The notes beneath the pieces were generated by a model. It saw only the letters and a program-made list of their open reading frames with translations, made no database searches and had not been told where the DNA came from. From Symbiodinium natans (Eukaryota; Sar; Dinophyceae; Suessiales; Symbiodiniaceae), in assembly GCA_905221605.1 (NCBI GenBank), contig CAJNDS010002361.1, positions 173,364 through 237,363 on the forward strand: a DNA stretch of 64,000 nucleotides, read 5' to 3'. Shown piece after piece: positions 23,870 to 34,349 of the stretch. The translations under genes were made by a program, and so were the position numbers. Positions within the stretch are counted from its first letter, which is position 1. Every line of letters starts with the position of its first letter.

Positions 23870-24590
23870 TAGCCGTGCACGCTGCAAGCTCCTTATCAGG
23901 ACCTTGTGTTTTCACTTCCTTTCCCAAGCATACGCGCACAACGTGTTTGCAAATTGGAGGGGGGTGGGGGGGGGGGCGAGGGGGCCACCCGTCATAATAT
24001 GCGCTCGGTGTGTTTTTGCTTGGTGCCGCTCCCCCCTTTTCGCTTTTTGTTAAGCCGTGCAAACTGAAAGCTTATGCTGTACGGAAGTTTTTTAAACAAA
24101 CAAATCCTTTCCAAATCTGTCATGTCTGTCATGTGTTTGCGCCCCCCCCCCCGCCCCTCCCCCCCCCATGAAAAACATTGAATCCTTTCAAAACCGTCAT
24201 AAATTTTCATACAAGTCCCGTTCATGCCAGTCAAGTATTTGCAAATGTGGGTGGGCTGCCTCCCGCCCAAGGATGTTGAAGACACGAATCCCTTCCAAAC
24301 TCGTCATGCATGTCATGTGTTTGGAAGTGTGGCGGGCTGCCTTACCGCCGCATTTATTTTTGAATACCTTCCCAACCAACCCCCCCCCCAAAAAAAAAAA
24401 AAAAAACAAAAAGAAACAAACAAAAAAGAAACCTCTCCCCCAAAAACTCCCTCAAAACCTCATTATTTCAGCCGTGCAAACTGCAAGCTTGCCTTATATA
24501 CGCAAGACCTTTAGACATACCAATCCTGTCGAACCGTCGTACTTGTCATGTGTTTGCAAAAGCGCGGGGGGGGGGGGGGGGCGGTTGGGG
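23870..24590. repeat. degenerate long tandem repeat with internal G/C runs
   Basis: A module reading roughly aatcctttccaaaccgtcat, then tgtcatgtgtttgcaaa and then a run of G or C, recurs at about 24104, 24180, 24286 and 24519. A companion gccgtgcaaactgcaagctt occurs at 23871 (variant), 24055 and 24473. G or C runs sit at 23958, 24141, 24159, 24382 and 24566, and are C-rich in some copies and G-rich in others. An A run follows at 24391-24406. Confidence 0.75.
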
Positions 24591-24646
24591 GACTGCGCCC
24601 ACCGCCCTCCCCCACACCCCAGCGCTTTTTCCTCATAAGGAAGATC

Positions 24647-24883
24647 ATGGCAGTAAAAAAAGGGGGAGAGCCAGCCAAGAAGCCTCCGCATCTCGAGAGA
24701 GGAAGGTCTAAAATATGCCAAAATGCATCGAAGGAGCTTCAAGAAGCTAAGTTGCTGGGAGGCTCTCAGAATCGCGTGCGCAAAACCATCTTGCAAGCAT
24801 TTTTCGAAGATAAAGACTTGAGCCAGCTTTCGCATTGCGCTAGGCCCCATCAGATAACTGTTCGGTACACCCTGGTAGAGTGA
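24647..24883 (+). CDS. candidate small basic protein, unidentified
   Basis: An ATG at 24647 opens 78 codons beginning MAVKKGGEPAKKPPHLERGR, Lys/Arg-rich at the start, then a mixed helical stretch (NASKELQEAKLLGGSQNRVR) and FEDKDLSQLSH, stop at 24881-24883. The uninterrupted frame, plausible start and mixed composition favour coding, but length alone is not proof. It could be a first exon. No family recognised. Confidence 0.35.
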   Translation: MAVKKGGEPAKKPPHLERGRSKICQNASKELQEAKLLGGSQNRVRKTILQAFFEDKDLSQLSHCARPHQITVRYTLVE

Positions 24884-24899
24884 TGCACATGCAACTTGT

Positions 24900-25680
24900 A
24901 TCAAAGAAGTGCAGCGTAGTGGCGTTGTCGAGCTGCGACCTCAGGCTGGGGTGGACGGCTGCTTTGTCGGTGCGATTCTTTGCATGCTGGTCTTCCCCAG
25001 AGCGCAGCTCTGCGTGTGGGAGGCCATGTGAAAGGGTCGTGCTTCGAAACTCAGATTTTATTGACGGCGACGTTGATCAGGAAGTAGACACCAGCAGCAT
25101 GCTAAATGCGCAGTTTTTTCTGCAACATTTTGAATTACTGTCGCTGTCAGCAGGCGAAGAGAGGCCAACTGGTGGACAGGGTGTTTTGGCAAGAGGCGCA
25201 CGCTCATGGACAGAATATATCACGGTGTAGAAGGGTAGGCTTCTGTGAGATGTCGCGTCTTTGAGGCAGCAACTGCACTGCAACTGCCCCTGGCGTCACT
25301 GGAGGCCGTGATAGGAAAAACAGCAGATGGAAGAAACTGCTGCAACTCAACACTCTTCCTAAGCCCGTCAACTCCTGGCACCCTCAGCAGGTTTAGCGCC
25401 AGGCCACGTGATTGGAGGAAGCATCTTAGATGCTGGCAAAGAAGCTGGCAATGGCCGGTACAACCGCTGAGAGCGCTGCACGACCTCCAGCGGATCTCTT
25501 GTGATTGAAGATCCCAAAGCAGGATGAACCAGTCGCAGCAATGTGACAAATGGTGTGTAAACGTGTTCCGTTGTATGGTGTGACTTCACTTCAATCACTG
25601 TGCCATGCTGTGCCGTTTGTCGTATGCTTGGTTTTGACCGCTGCCACAGCGGCTCGCGTGATTCTCTGCCCGGCCCACGA
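24900..25680. other. no confident gene
   Basis: Open frames of 80 to 116 codons lie on both strands (for example + 24880-25230, - 25220-25549). None has a domain, signal or splice pattern that sets it apart. Confidence 0.35.
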
Positions 25681-25683
25681 GCA

Positions 25684-25770
25684 ATGGAGGAGGCACTGCT
25701 CTTCACTACTCTGCAGATCGCCATCTTGTTGACTTTCGTCGGCTTGTGCTTGTGCGAAGTCTTAGCCTGA
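25684..25770 (+). CDS. very short hydrophobic ORF or first exon
   Basis: ATG at 25684 gives MEEALLFTTLQIAILLTFVG then LCLCEVLA and a stop, 28 codons. An acidic start and a single hydrophobic helix are seen. It is followed at once by ag|gccgctcaagctccgac (AAQAPTGKQEKVQ) before a GC-type donor. It may therefore be a signal or anchor exon spliced onto that exon rather than a complete peptide. No family recognised. Confidence 0.3.
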   Translation: MEEALLFTTLQIAILLTFVGLCLCEVLA

Positions 25771-26385
25771 GCAAGGCCGCTCAAGCTCCGACTGGAAAGC
25801 AGGAGAAGGTCCAGGCACTTGCACTGGTTGCGGGTTGCACTAAATATCAGTACATCCTGTGAGGTTGTTTGAAAACCCTTGTCGACGACTTATAACATGT
25901 ATGTCAGTGAAGACGAAGGGTAACGACAGCTTGCCGATAACCAGGCTTGCGCAAGCTCTGCGCAGGAATGGTGCAAGGGATGGAATTGAATCAGCAGTTG
26001 TCTCAGTTTGTCTGTGATGAGCCTCCGCGAGAAGCATTTTGAGCTCCACTGCGCACGCGCAAGCTCCGTGCAAGTTTTCGGCCTGGGCCATGGCATGTTG
26101 TGTGAACGTGTGGGTCAGTTGTGCAAGTAGAGTCATTTCTGTCTCTTCACACGTCTGCTAGATGTATGTGTGTGTGCGCGGGTCATCTAAACTGAATCTG
26201 AATTCTTTGTGTCGCGATTTCAGAAAGGCGCGTGACTGTCTGACTGTCTACGAAGACTTTAGTGAGAAGGGGCAGGATACGTAAGGCGAGTCTTTGCTTG
26301 TTTTTCTCATCAAGTATTCGGGATAGGGGGCTTCTGACCAATATTGACAAAACAAGTAGAGATAAAAGGATGATAAAGGATGATA

Positions 26386-27303
26386 ATGGATGTACGCTCG
26401 CTTTGTTCTCTCCAGTGCTTCGGCCGGAAGAAGACGGCCGTGGCTGTGGCACTCGTTCGCACAGGCAGTGGCCAGGCCATCGGAGTTCGATGTCATTTTT
26501 ACGAGTCGTAGCTGTTGTAGATTGTTGAGTAGATTGTTGAGTAGATTGTTGTAGATGGTTTTATTTCTTCAAGTTTCCCAAAGCCGTTGTCAGGTTCGGC
26601 TGAACGGTTGCCCTCTGCACACGGTGAAGCCTGACATTCTACGAGTCAAGGCCTTTGTTCAAAGCCTCCAAGACTCTAAGCTCTTGCCGAGCATGGGACC
26701 TGTGGCGTATGTCTCATGTGCGACTCGGCAGGTATACGAGCCTCTTCTACTCTTAGGGAAGGACCGCTGCAGCAAGGCTTGGGACTGTCAAACACAAGTT
26801 AGAGAGAGCTGGTCAAAGTGCCTCAAGTTCAAGGTTGACATCCGCTTGCGAGTCAAGGGCGGTGGCTTCACTGGTCAAATCTACGCTCTTCGTCAGGCTG
26901 TCAAGTATCAAGCATGCAGTCGTTTTTGTTCCAATCTGGATCGATCCTCCAGGCCGTAGCGAAGGGCATTGTTGCCTACTATCAGAAGTACATCGATGAG
27001 GCATCGAAGAAGGAAATCAAGGACGACGAAATCCAGTTGAACAACTCTGTCGCGCACAGTGATCTTAGCGCCAGCATGCTTGTTGGATTCTGGATGAGGA
27101 CATTCTGATGGCCTACGATCGTTCCTTGATAGTCGCAGATCCGCGCCGTTGTGAGCCGAAGAAGTTTGGAGGCCTGTTGCGAAACAGTGCCATAGAGCAA
27201 CTGCAGTCTGCTTTAGAAACTTTAGCCGCTTTGTTGGGGAGAGCATGGCTGAACACTGGCAGGACGCTCTGCACGTGCTCGTTTCCAGAAGTCGTACCGA
27301 TGA
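26386..27303 (+). CDS. RPS16: 40S ribosomal protein S16 (uS9)
   Basis: A small-subunit protein whose basic C-terminal tail reaches the decoding-site tRNA. Seven exons join in phase into about 145 residues, close to the 146 of animal RPS16. Exons: 26386-26475 ([19 protein letters not shown]), 26594-26650 ([19 protein letters not shown]), 26732-26776 ([15 protein letters not shown]), 26834-26896 ([20 protein letters not shown]), 26953-27021 ([20 protein letters not shown]), 27099-27171 ([15 protein letters not shown]) and 27263-27303 ([11 protein letters not shown], stop). The invariant SYR end and the [17 protein letters not shown] block are decisive. Five introns are GC-AG and one (27022-27098) is GA-AG; none is GT-AG. 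All acceptors precede G. The ATG at 26386 is in frame with no stop. However, ctttgttctctccag at 26401-26415 could itself be an acceptor, so the first ten residues are less certain. The gene is intact. Confidence 0.96.
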
Positions 27304-27607
27304 GGATGGGGATCAACGGGATCATCCCAAGCTTGGGCTTGTCCAAGGGCTGCGCAGAGAGAAACAAGCCAGTTATGTCAAGCCACAGTGATCCTTTGCT
27401 TCCATCCTCTTTTGGCATGTGAAAGCAGCACGTGCATGATTGTGCATAACTATTTCTGCAGCTGCCGGGTCGAGTCAATCTGACATGATGTAGAGCGGGT
27501 AATGTCTCTGCCTCAGCTGAGGTTGCAGTCGAGGGACGCTTGAGAACACTTAAGGTCCCGGGATGCTTCAGAGCGCGTAATTAACTTGTGCACTGCACAG
27601 GTCAAGT

Positions 27608-30075
27608 CGCCCAGCAGAAACAAATGTTTCTGAAGGGGTTGGAAGCAAGGACTGTCTCAGTGCTTCAAGAACATGCTTCCGACCGTGAGTGGCCGCGACA
27701 TGTTTTCGGCGTTTTGGTGTTATGAGGACCCTGCCATGCACACGAGCGCCTCTACCTGCAACTGGGGCACCTTCGGGCACTGTGGTGTTGGCCAGCATTG
27801 CATCTGAGGTTGGGTGCCAAAGCTTGCTTCCAAAGCAAGCAGTAACCGAGACGGCGCAGCTGATCCAAGTCGAGGTGAATGCCAAAGAAGTGTTGAAGCT
27901 CTCGAGATTCAGAGCGGTGAGTCAGAGTACGAGTTGGAAAGCCCGAAGAAGGACTCAAAGCTGCTCAATTTTGGAACCGTTTCGCAACCCGTCCTTGCAA
28001 TGTCCTGTCGTGTGTACGACAGAGGAGGACACAGTCTCAGAGACGGCGTCCTTGCCTGGCACTCTGCTGTGCGGCCACCATGCTCAATGCCCCATCACCC
28101 CATCGCTCTCGTTGCACGTGAGGCATGGCGACACATGCGCCCGCCCGCCATTTCCATCGCTTGCGGAACTGCGAGCTCAGGCCACATAATGGAGCAGCCA
28201 CTGTAGATGATGACGATAGATGACGTATGATGGTACTAGATATCGCTAGATGCACCGGCATGTCGTTGAAGAGTGCAGAGTTTGGCTCCTGGAAAGTCTG
28301 GAACTGACTGCATGCCACTCTGACTCCATGTGTGGAAGGTTGACCGCCAGCTGCTTCAAGCCAACACTGGCAGAAATGATCGAAGTCGTTGGCAGGCCAT
28401 TTCAGATGCGTGTCAAACTCACCCTGAAATGCCCGAGTCGGCGAGAACATGCAAGAACATTCGGTGGATCGGTAGGTGTGGTGCCTGTGGTGCCTGTGGT
28501 GCGTGTGGTGCGTGTGGTGCGTGTGGTGCTTGTGGTGCGTGTGGGAGTTAGCGATAGTTAGCGTCAGACCAGGTGTTCGAGGAGAACATCAAGCTCTCCC
28601 GGGATCTCAGGCGATGTCGATGACACAGTCAGAAGTAGTGCTGTTCGGTCAAGCAAATGTCAGGATGGCCCGATCAGAGCTTGAAGTTGGGGAGATACGA
28701 GAAGGTTGGCAAGAGGAGGCACATATGTTTTTGTTGGCATCCCGCTTTGCTTTCTCTGTTGCGAACACTGTCTAGACAGGCTGGTGCAGAATAAGCGACT
28801 CTGTGCGCCCGTGTGAAACCGGTGTTGAAGGTTGAGTTCTGGAAGAAAGAGGTAGTGAAGCTGGAGGCAGACATGAACAACTTCGAGGATCGATGCTCTG
28901 ACGTCCGTCTGCGCATCTGCAGGCAGAGGTCTTGGAGCAGAGAAGACAGCGAGAAGAGGTGCAACATGAACACTCAATGAGCAATCCTTGCAGCTGATTC
29001 GGCATCACGCTCTCATGAGTTGTTTGCGAGGCCACTGAGGTGATGAGCGCGAGTGCGAGTGCAGGAAAGGCACCTTTCTTAATCTTTCTTAGCAAATCTC
29101 CTTTGCAATAAATGTGTTGCAATCAATGTCCACAACTAAGGAGTCCGCCGGTAATCCGCTGCCGCTCTCCATACTTTGCACTGTTCGCACTTGCGCTGCA
29201 CTGCTTAGGCTGCAGACCCGCCAAAGGATGTGCGCAGCGAGGTCGGTAGTTTCTGCTTCTGCTTTCGCGCATCGAGGCTACGGTATCAGATCTGTCGGAA
29301 GAACGTGCCCGCAGGTTGTCGCACTGTCCAAAGCGGAGCGAGAACTTGCAGAGCTGGCAAAAGAGCAGGCGGCAAGCTTCGTTACTTCTGTCCTGGCTTT
29401 GGTGCACGAAGGGCTGGCGAAATCTATCATAGCTGCCTACGGAACGTGTGACCTGCACCGATAAGCACAGGACAGCCGACACCGGATGTAACCACCTACA
29501 ATGTACAACAGCTACACTTGCATCTTTTTTACACTTACATCTTTTTTCGCTGCGCTCCCTGATCAGTTTTGTGGTGCACGGTGCTCGCAGCTGTGAGTCC
29601 AGATGTTCAGATGGGTGGAGGTTGAGCAGTTGAGCAGCACTTGCGAAAGCACACTGTCGGGGAGGGCTCGGACCGGGTTCCGAGGGTTCGGAGCGCTCCA
29701 AAGATTCCAAGGCTTCGATGGCAGATCTGTGCACCGCATGCAGTGCCGCTGTAGTCAGTCGTCGTGGGGAGACCAGATTCAGGTTTTGCGCACTCGGTTA
29801 AAAAAGAGGAAAAAACGAAGGAGCACTTTTCGAGCCTGTGAGTTAGAGCTGCGGCCTATGAAGAAGTGGAAATCAGGAGTAAACTGTTGCAGATGTTGCA
29901 GAATCGACGAAGGGTTCATGATGTGCAGGCTCGATGCGAAGCAGCCGCAAAGGAGGCTGGTCATGATATGCTTCAGTAAGACCTATCTGGTATGACCTAT
30001 CTGTGATTGATCTCGAGCTGAGATCCAGGCTGAAGCGCGTAACGCAACGCTGCGGAGAAGCTTGAAGCAGGGTGG
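27608..30075 (+). CDS. coiled-coil protein exons, unidentified
   Basis: Starting 300 bases after RPS16, several stretches read as helical exons. They are VAQQKQMFLKGLEARTVSVL (27601 on), AQLIQVEVNAKEVLKLSRF (about 27857), WKVDRQLLQANTGRNDRSRW (about 28331), EENIKLSRDLRRCR (about 28580) and ARSELEVGEIREGWQEE (about 28668). Further on are LSKAERELAELAKEQAASF (about 29318), YEEVEIRSKLLQMLQNRRRV then HDVQARCEAAAKEA (about 29860-29955), and AEIQAEARNATLRRSLKQ (about 30020). Composition matches the other coiled-coil genes of the window. Splice phases were not all solved, and it could be one gene or two. No diagnostic motif identifies the family. Confidence 0.5.
28470..28550. repeat. 9-base minisatellite (gtggtgcgt)n
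   Basis: About eight units of gtggtgcct/gtggtgcgt/gtggtgctt stand between two candidate coiled-coil exons. The Cys/Gly and Val frames across it are repeat translations. Confidence 0.9.
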
Positions 30076-30269
30076 CTTGGAACGAGGTCCAAGGAGAAAC
30101 AAAGAAGCGGTTCGATCTGTGCAATTAGTTACATTACATTTCAGATTTCATGTCGCAGTGTGCATGAGATTTGAAGCTCCCTGCAAGGTGGTGCAGCACG
30201 CTTGTTCGTCAACGCATTGCCTGCCCTGGATGCACAAGCTGTTGAGGTCTGCCTGCCTTGGCCTACCAA

Positions 30270-30345
30270 GATAAAAAAAATTGAACCGCGAACGCGGGGG
30301 CCGCCTCAGTGTCGGAGCAGTCAGGGTCCAGTCAGGGTTGAGGTT
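30270..30345. other. short stretch without assigned function
   Basis: An A run (ataaaaaaaattg at 30271) and a short duplicated cagtcagggt (30317-30337) follow the last candidate coiled-coil exon. No gene is seen here. Confidence 0.4.
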
Positions 30346-30458
30346 CATGGCGGGTACAAGCTGCCCGCCATGCTTCATGAAAGGCTTTGGAAGTCGTTGA
30401 GCCCACCTGGACAAGAGGTCTTGGCGGCTCAGTCCCTCGAAAGCAAAGACACACACAT

Positions 30459-30484
30459 ATGTATATATATATATATATATACCA
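30459..30484. repeat. (TA)n microsatellite
   Basis: Runs from tatgtatatatatata to ataccatata. It is followed by a C run near 30503-30511. Confidence 0.85.
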
Positions 30485-30539
30485 TATAGACATTTTTATT
30501 GTCCCCCCCCCACCCAAAGACCCACACTTTTTTCAACCA

Positions 30540-30815
30540 TCTGCGTGTTGTCTACGCTTGTCTTGGAATCTCTTGAGGCGTCTTGACTTCAAGACGTCAA
30601 ATGGAGGATTGAAGATTGAAGAATCCGGCAAGACTTTCGGCTGGAATCTTGGATTTTCAATCTTGGACTTGGCATCTTGAGCTCAAGACACTTCAAGATG
30701 CCTCAAGACCGAAGCAGACAACTGAAAATACTCAAGAAAGAGCTCCCAACCCAGACCCACACCACCGGTGGGGGGGCCAAACGCTACGCCCCAAAACCTA
30801 AAACCCTAAACCTTG
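30540..30815. repeat. cluster of TCTTGA/TCAAGA inverted repeats and a CCCTAAA-like tail
   Basis: The words tcttga and tcaaga recur about a dozen times in 190 bases and form nested palindromes. Examples are cgtcttgacttcaagacg (30579-30596), and ggcatcttga pairing with tcaagatgcc (30671-30702), which encloses the perfect tcttgagctcaaga (30675-30688). At 30790-30812 the sequence ccaaaacctaaaaccctaaacc resembles complementary-strand plant-type telomere repeat. Confidence 0.8.
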
Positions 30816-31306
30816 AGGAGGGCACCTAGACCATCGTGTGGGGTGGAGTGGGGACCGCGGAGCGCGTGACCCTATCATCACGTGCTCCACAACCGTCCCT
30901 CCCCCACCACCCCCCCTCTGGTCCAGGCACTCCCCCACCGCTGTGGTGTGGCTGTGGGTTGGTTTTAGGGGTTGGGGCGGCGAGGGCGTCGGGGTGCAGA
31001 AGGCCTTTTGCCTTCCTGCGGAGAAGTGGAGGAACATGCAGAAAGCGATTGCTGGCCTGAGCCCGAATCGAATCCCTGTGCGACCGGCGATGAACAGAAG
31101 CGGGGAGTGGAATGGGACTTGAAAGTGGGGTGAGCAAGTGCGGACAGTGATGCAAGCTTGTTTTACTCCAGCTTATCAGGTTCATTGGCCCCTGGCCCCT
31201 AGATCCAGACCAGGGTTTCCGGCTTCGGCAGATGAGTGCTCACACCGTGCCGACCACGTGACATGACGACTTTTTCCTGCGAGTGCTTGTAGCAGACTCT
31301 CATTAC

Positions 31307-31326
31307 GGCACCCCCCCCCCCCCCCA
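31307..31326. repeat. poly-C run
   Basis: A run of 16 C (about 31310-31325) preceded by cggcac. A possible helical exon follows (LNVHMQKMKMQSQAAKS, about 31370-31420) and may belong to the upstream coiled-coil gene. Confidence 0.8.
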
Positions 31327-31429
31327 AAGGCGGATCGCCTGAGCTTGGCAGGTCGCCCGAACAGCTCTCAACGTTCACATGCAAAAGATGAAGATGCAAA
31401 GCCAAGCTGCAAAGTCCTGATGCGAAGCT

Positions 31430-32390
31430 GGCGACTACAGTACTACAGCCACACACCATCTACGCGGCGACGAGGACAAGCTTCACCTGCTTCAGTGATC
31501 AGTGACATGGAGATCGTGCTCGATAGCTGTTAGCTGCTGCCTGGTTCAGCTGCCTACATGCTCTGCGCGGTCTGCGGTGCGTGAAAATGTGAGCTGCTTC
31601 CAGTGCCTCCCCACGAACAATGCGCCAATCTCTGCAGCGCAGCTTTGACTCGTATGCGTGCTGCTCGAGATCGTGCAAGCTGCACACACACACACACACT
31701 GAAAATCCAAGTAACACTGCTGCCGGATCATGCCGGATGGGCCGGATCATGGTGGAAAACCTGTGAACTCGACAGACATAGTAATATGTAACTACAGTAA
31801 ACAGCGTGCATTCGACGAGCCGCTGAGCATGTCCTTGGTTTGCTCGCCGGAAGAAGGACGGCTTCTGCAAGTCCTCCGCATAAGCGTGCTCGGTCTAGCG
31901 GTGTAGCAATGAAAATTGAGTGAAGACATGTGCAGAAGGATCGCGAGCCCGCAGATGTTCTGTCCTTCGCTGCCCGCGTGCCGCAGCCCTGAGCCACCGG
32001 AGATTTTCCTGGCCCGGCCGGCCAGGTCGGCCCAGGTGGCATCATTGCAGGCAGCGCATCGCAGTATCGCAATGCATCGGTGACTCAAGCCTGTGAGCCA
32101 GCCCTGAGCCACACAGGTCTATTGTACCTCGCACATTGCCAAGGCGCAGCAGTTTTTAGCATGCGACGTTGAAGGGGGAAGCCTTGCAAACTCGCTTGCT
32201 TTTAGGCAAGAGGAAGCATCAGGGCCATGGCTTCTACTGCGGGAAATCATCAGTGAGGCAAGCGGCCATGTTGTAACAGGCAGATGTTGGCTCTGGTCTG
32301 GTGTCCTGGACCTTTGGTCTTGCGGTCCTACTCTCCTGATCTTTTGGTCTCGTCTGGCTTTGCCAATATGTCAAGCCTAAAAATCTACAC
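31430..32390. other. no confident gene; short (AC)n
   Basis: An AC run at 31683-31700 lies in otherwise mixed sequence. Frames on the - strand (31499-31870, 31728-32072) are open but show no domain. Confidence 0.4.
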
Positions 32391-32990
32391 ACTCATGCCA
32401 CGCACAAATGATAGTACACATGGCATGCAAATCACATTGTACATATTGTGTATGTAGTAGGTACATTTCTATAATACATATATATATATAATATAGAGTA
32501 CGTGTGTATTTTGCAGTATCAGTGGTAGTATATATATATATGTATATATACACACTGTCTCTCTCTCTCTCTGCATATATATATATATGCTACAATACCA
32601 AAAATATTCTTGAATCTGTACTAGAAATATGTACAAAAATATACTCAAATAGATACTATGATATATACTACAACATATACTTTATATTTATACTACATAT
32701 ATGTACACATATGTACAATTTTATATGTATAAAATTGTACTATAAATTACACTATATATACTTTGTAAAAATACTATACAGAAGTACTATATATACTAGA
32801 AATGCGTGCTTCGCACGCAATTATTGTCTGTCCCAGCACAGATGTAGCGGTTGGCTACCCGCACGATGCGGAGGGGGTCAGATGTCCAACGGGCAAGGGG
32901 GTCCTATCTTGTTTGTCTATACATATGTGTTTTTGGTATATGTCTATATATGTATATATGTATGTATGTATATATATATATATCACACTC
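32390..32990. repeat. AT-rich TA/TATG microsatellite block downstream of the LINE
   Basis: Repeated (TA)n runs occur at 32478-32494, 32531-32550, 32574-32590 and 32965-32984. They are joined by tatactac/atatgta words and one (CT)n (32557-32572). On the - strand this lies just past the LINE coding end at 33051, so it may be the element's 3' tail or its insertion site. The segment 32810-32930 inside it is of ordinary composition. Confidence 0.8.
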
Positions 32991-33021
32991 TCTGAGAGCC
33001 CGTGCACAGCGCAAGCAGTGC

Positions 33022-33090
33022 AAGGCGGGCCGAGTCCTGGCGTCCTAAGGTCATACCGCCATTCGGCGGTTCAAATCCGCACTCGTCCGT
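33022..33090 (+). other. tRNA-like T-arm relic
   Basis: The sequence cggcggttcaaatccgcac contains a B-box match (GGTTCAAATCC) with a four-pair stem. It is followed by ctcgtcc, which can pair, one mismatch aside, with ggccgag at 33028. The enclosed length (about 62 bases) is short for a tRNA and no anticodon arm is seen. On the other strand the same bases encode the last residues of the LINE reading frame. It could be a tRNA-derived relic or chance. Confidence 0.25.
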
Positions 33091-33569
33091 ATTGGCCGCG
33101 TGCTGGCGAAACCTGAAAGATGCGACCTAGCAGCTTGCAGAATCGAAACATCAACGCCCATAAGGATCCCTGGCGATCTCATAAGCAACCCACATTCCGC
33201 TACACAGCAACCTTTCAGCAAAGAAACCTGTACGTCGCAGGCCTTAAAATCAGCCTGCAAAGCCCTCCTGAGAAGCCCGACCTGTACAGCGGCTGACAGG
33301 GGAGGACGGAAAACCATATCACTAGCATTCACCCACGTTCCAGCAATCGGATGGAAAGCCGGATACTCCACTGCTGAGGCTGCGTGCGCCATGAAAGCCA
33401 GCTCAATCCAGCTAATCTCAAACGCCTCCTGTGAAGAACCGTCCTGCACGATGAAGAACTCGACTGCTTGTTGCGTGAAAGCTGGCGGCAAGCCCACCTT
33501 AATGCCCTCACAGCGCTGCCGCCAATCCAGCGGAAACAAGTCTGAACAAGCCTCCACTCTAGGCTGCCC

Positions 33570-34260
33570 AAACGGCAGAGGTACTTGTGTCTCCGTTCCA
33601 TCCTCGCAGGTTGTTAGTGAGGCTGTTTTTCCTCCACGTGGCGTGGTTTGCTCGGCAATGCGAAAGTAGATTCTTCGCAAGGCTCGGATTGTGGCTTTCT
33701 GGTCAAATTGATCCTGAATCAGAGCGGTGTGCGTCTGCTGTAAAGCCTGTGACCGGTTCTGCAACGCTGGGCCAGCGATTGTGTCTGCATGACGGTTATG
33801 CAGCGCCGCCCAATCTTCAAATGGTGTTTCACACAAGGCAAAATCCAGATGTGAGGGGATGTGTACCACCCACAGTGCGTCTGGTTCCAACTGTTGCAGC
33901 AACTGTTGAAGGATGTACCAAAGGTCATGGTTGTCTAGCGGCAGAGGTTCCCGCGGGCTATCCCGAAGGCGCTGAACTCCCAGGACCACATGCTCACAGT
34001 CTGACCACGCGCAGATTTCTACCTTGAGCCTGAGAGCCCAGCCGAAATCATCGCGCAAAGCTCGGCACGTGGCGCCGTCTGAAGAAGGCCGTGCAGCGGG
34101 CCGCAAGACAAGACCTCGCCGGTGCTGGCGCTGATCACGCCCCGTCCTGCCAACGCCAGACCTTTGGACTCCGAGAGGGTGCATGCGCCATCTGTGAAAA
34201 CGTGTTGACGCCCGCTCGCCACTTTCCGGCTGTGGAACTGATCGGTTGCGTCAGGTAGCG
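33570..34260 (-). pseudogene. RNase H domain of the LINE
   Basis: Motifs occur in the family order. HVFTDGAC (first Asp) and PRAELCA (Glu) are in one frame. After a shift near 34040, ICAWSDCEHVVLG (second Asp), WVVHIPSHLD and WAALHNRHADTIAG (final Asn/Asp) follow in the next. All four catalytic acidic positions can be pointed to, so the domain decayed by frameshift rather than by loss of the active site. It would remove RNA from the RNA/DNA hybrid during element copying. About 170 residues of unassigned sequence follow to the stop at 33051. Confidence 0.85.
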
Positions 34261-34349
34261 CAGCTAAGAATGTTCGAAGTGTCTGCGTGCCTGGGCTCGC
34301 AGAGGGCAAAAGGTGATGTGAAAGCGAAAGGGGCAGGCTCGCCCGCTTC

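Noticed and set aside
5500-26400. Relic of the dinoflagellate spliced leader upstream of PRP19 or RPS16, which would mark retroposed genes
   Set aside because: Searched by eye upstream of both starts; no convincing match, and both genes retain many introns.
28470-28550. CRISPR-like array of short direct repeats
   Set aside because: Nine-base units without unique spacers in a nuclear eukaryotic context; a plain minisatellite.
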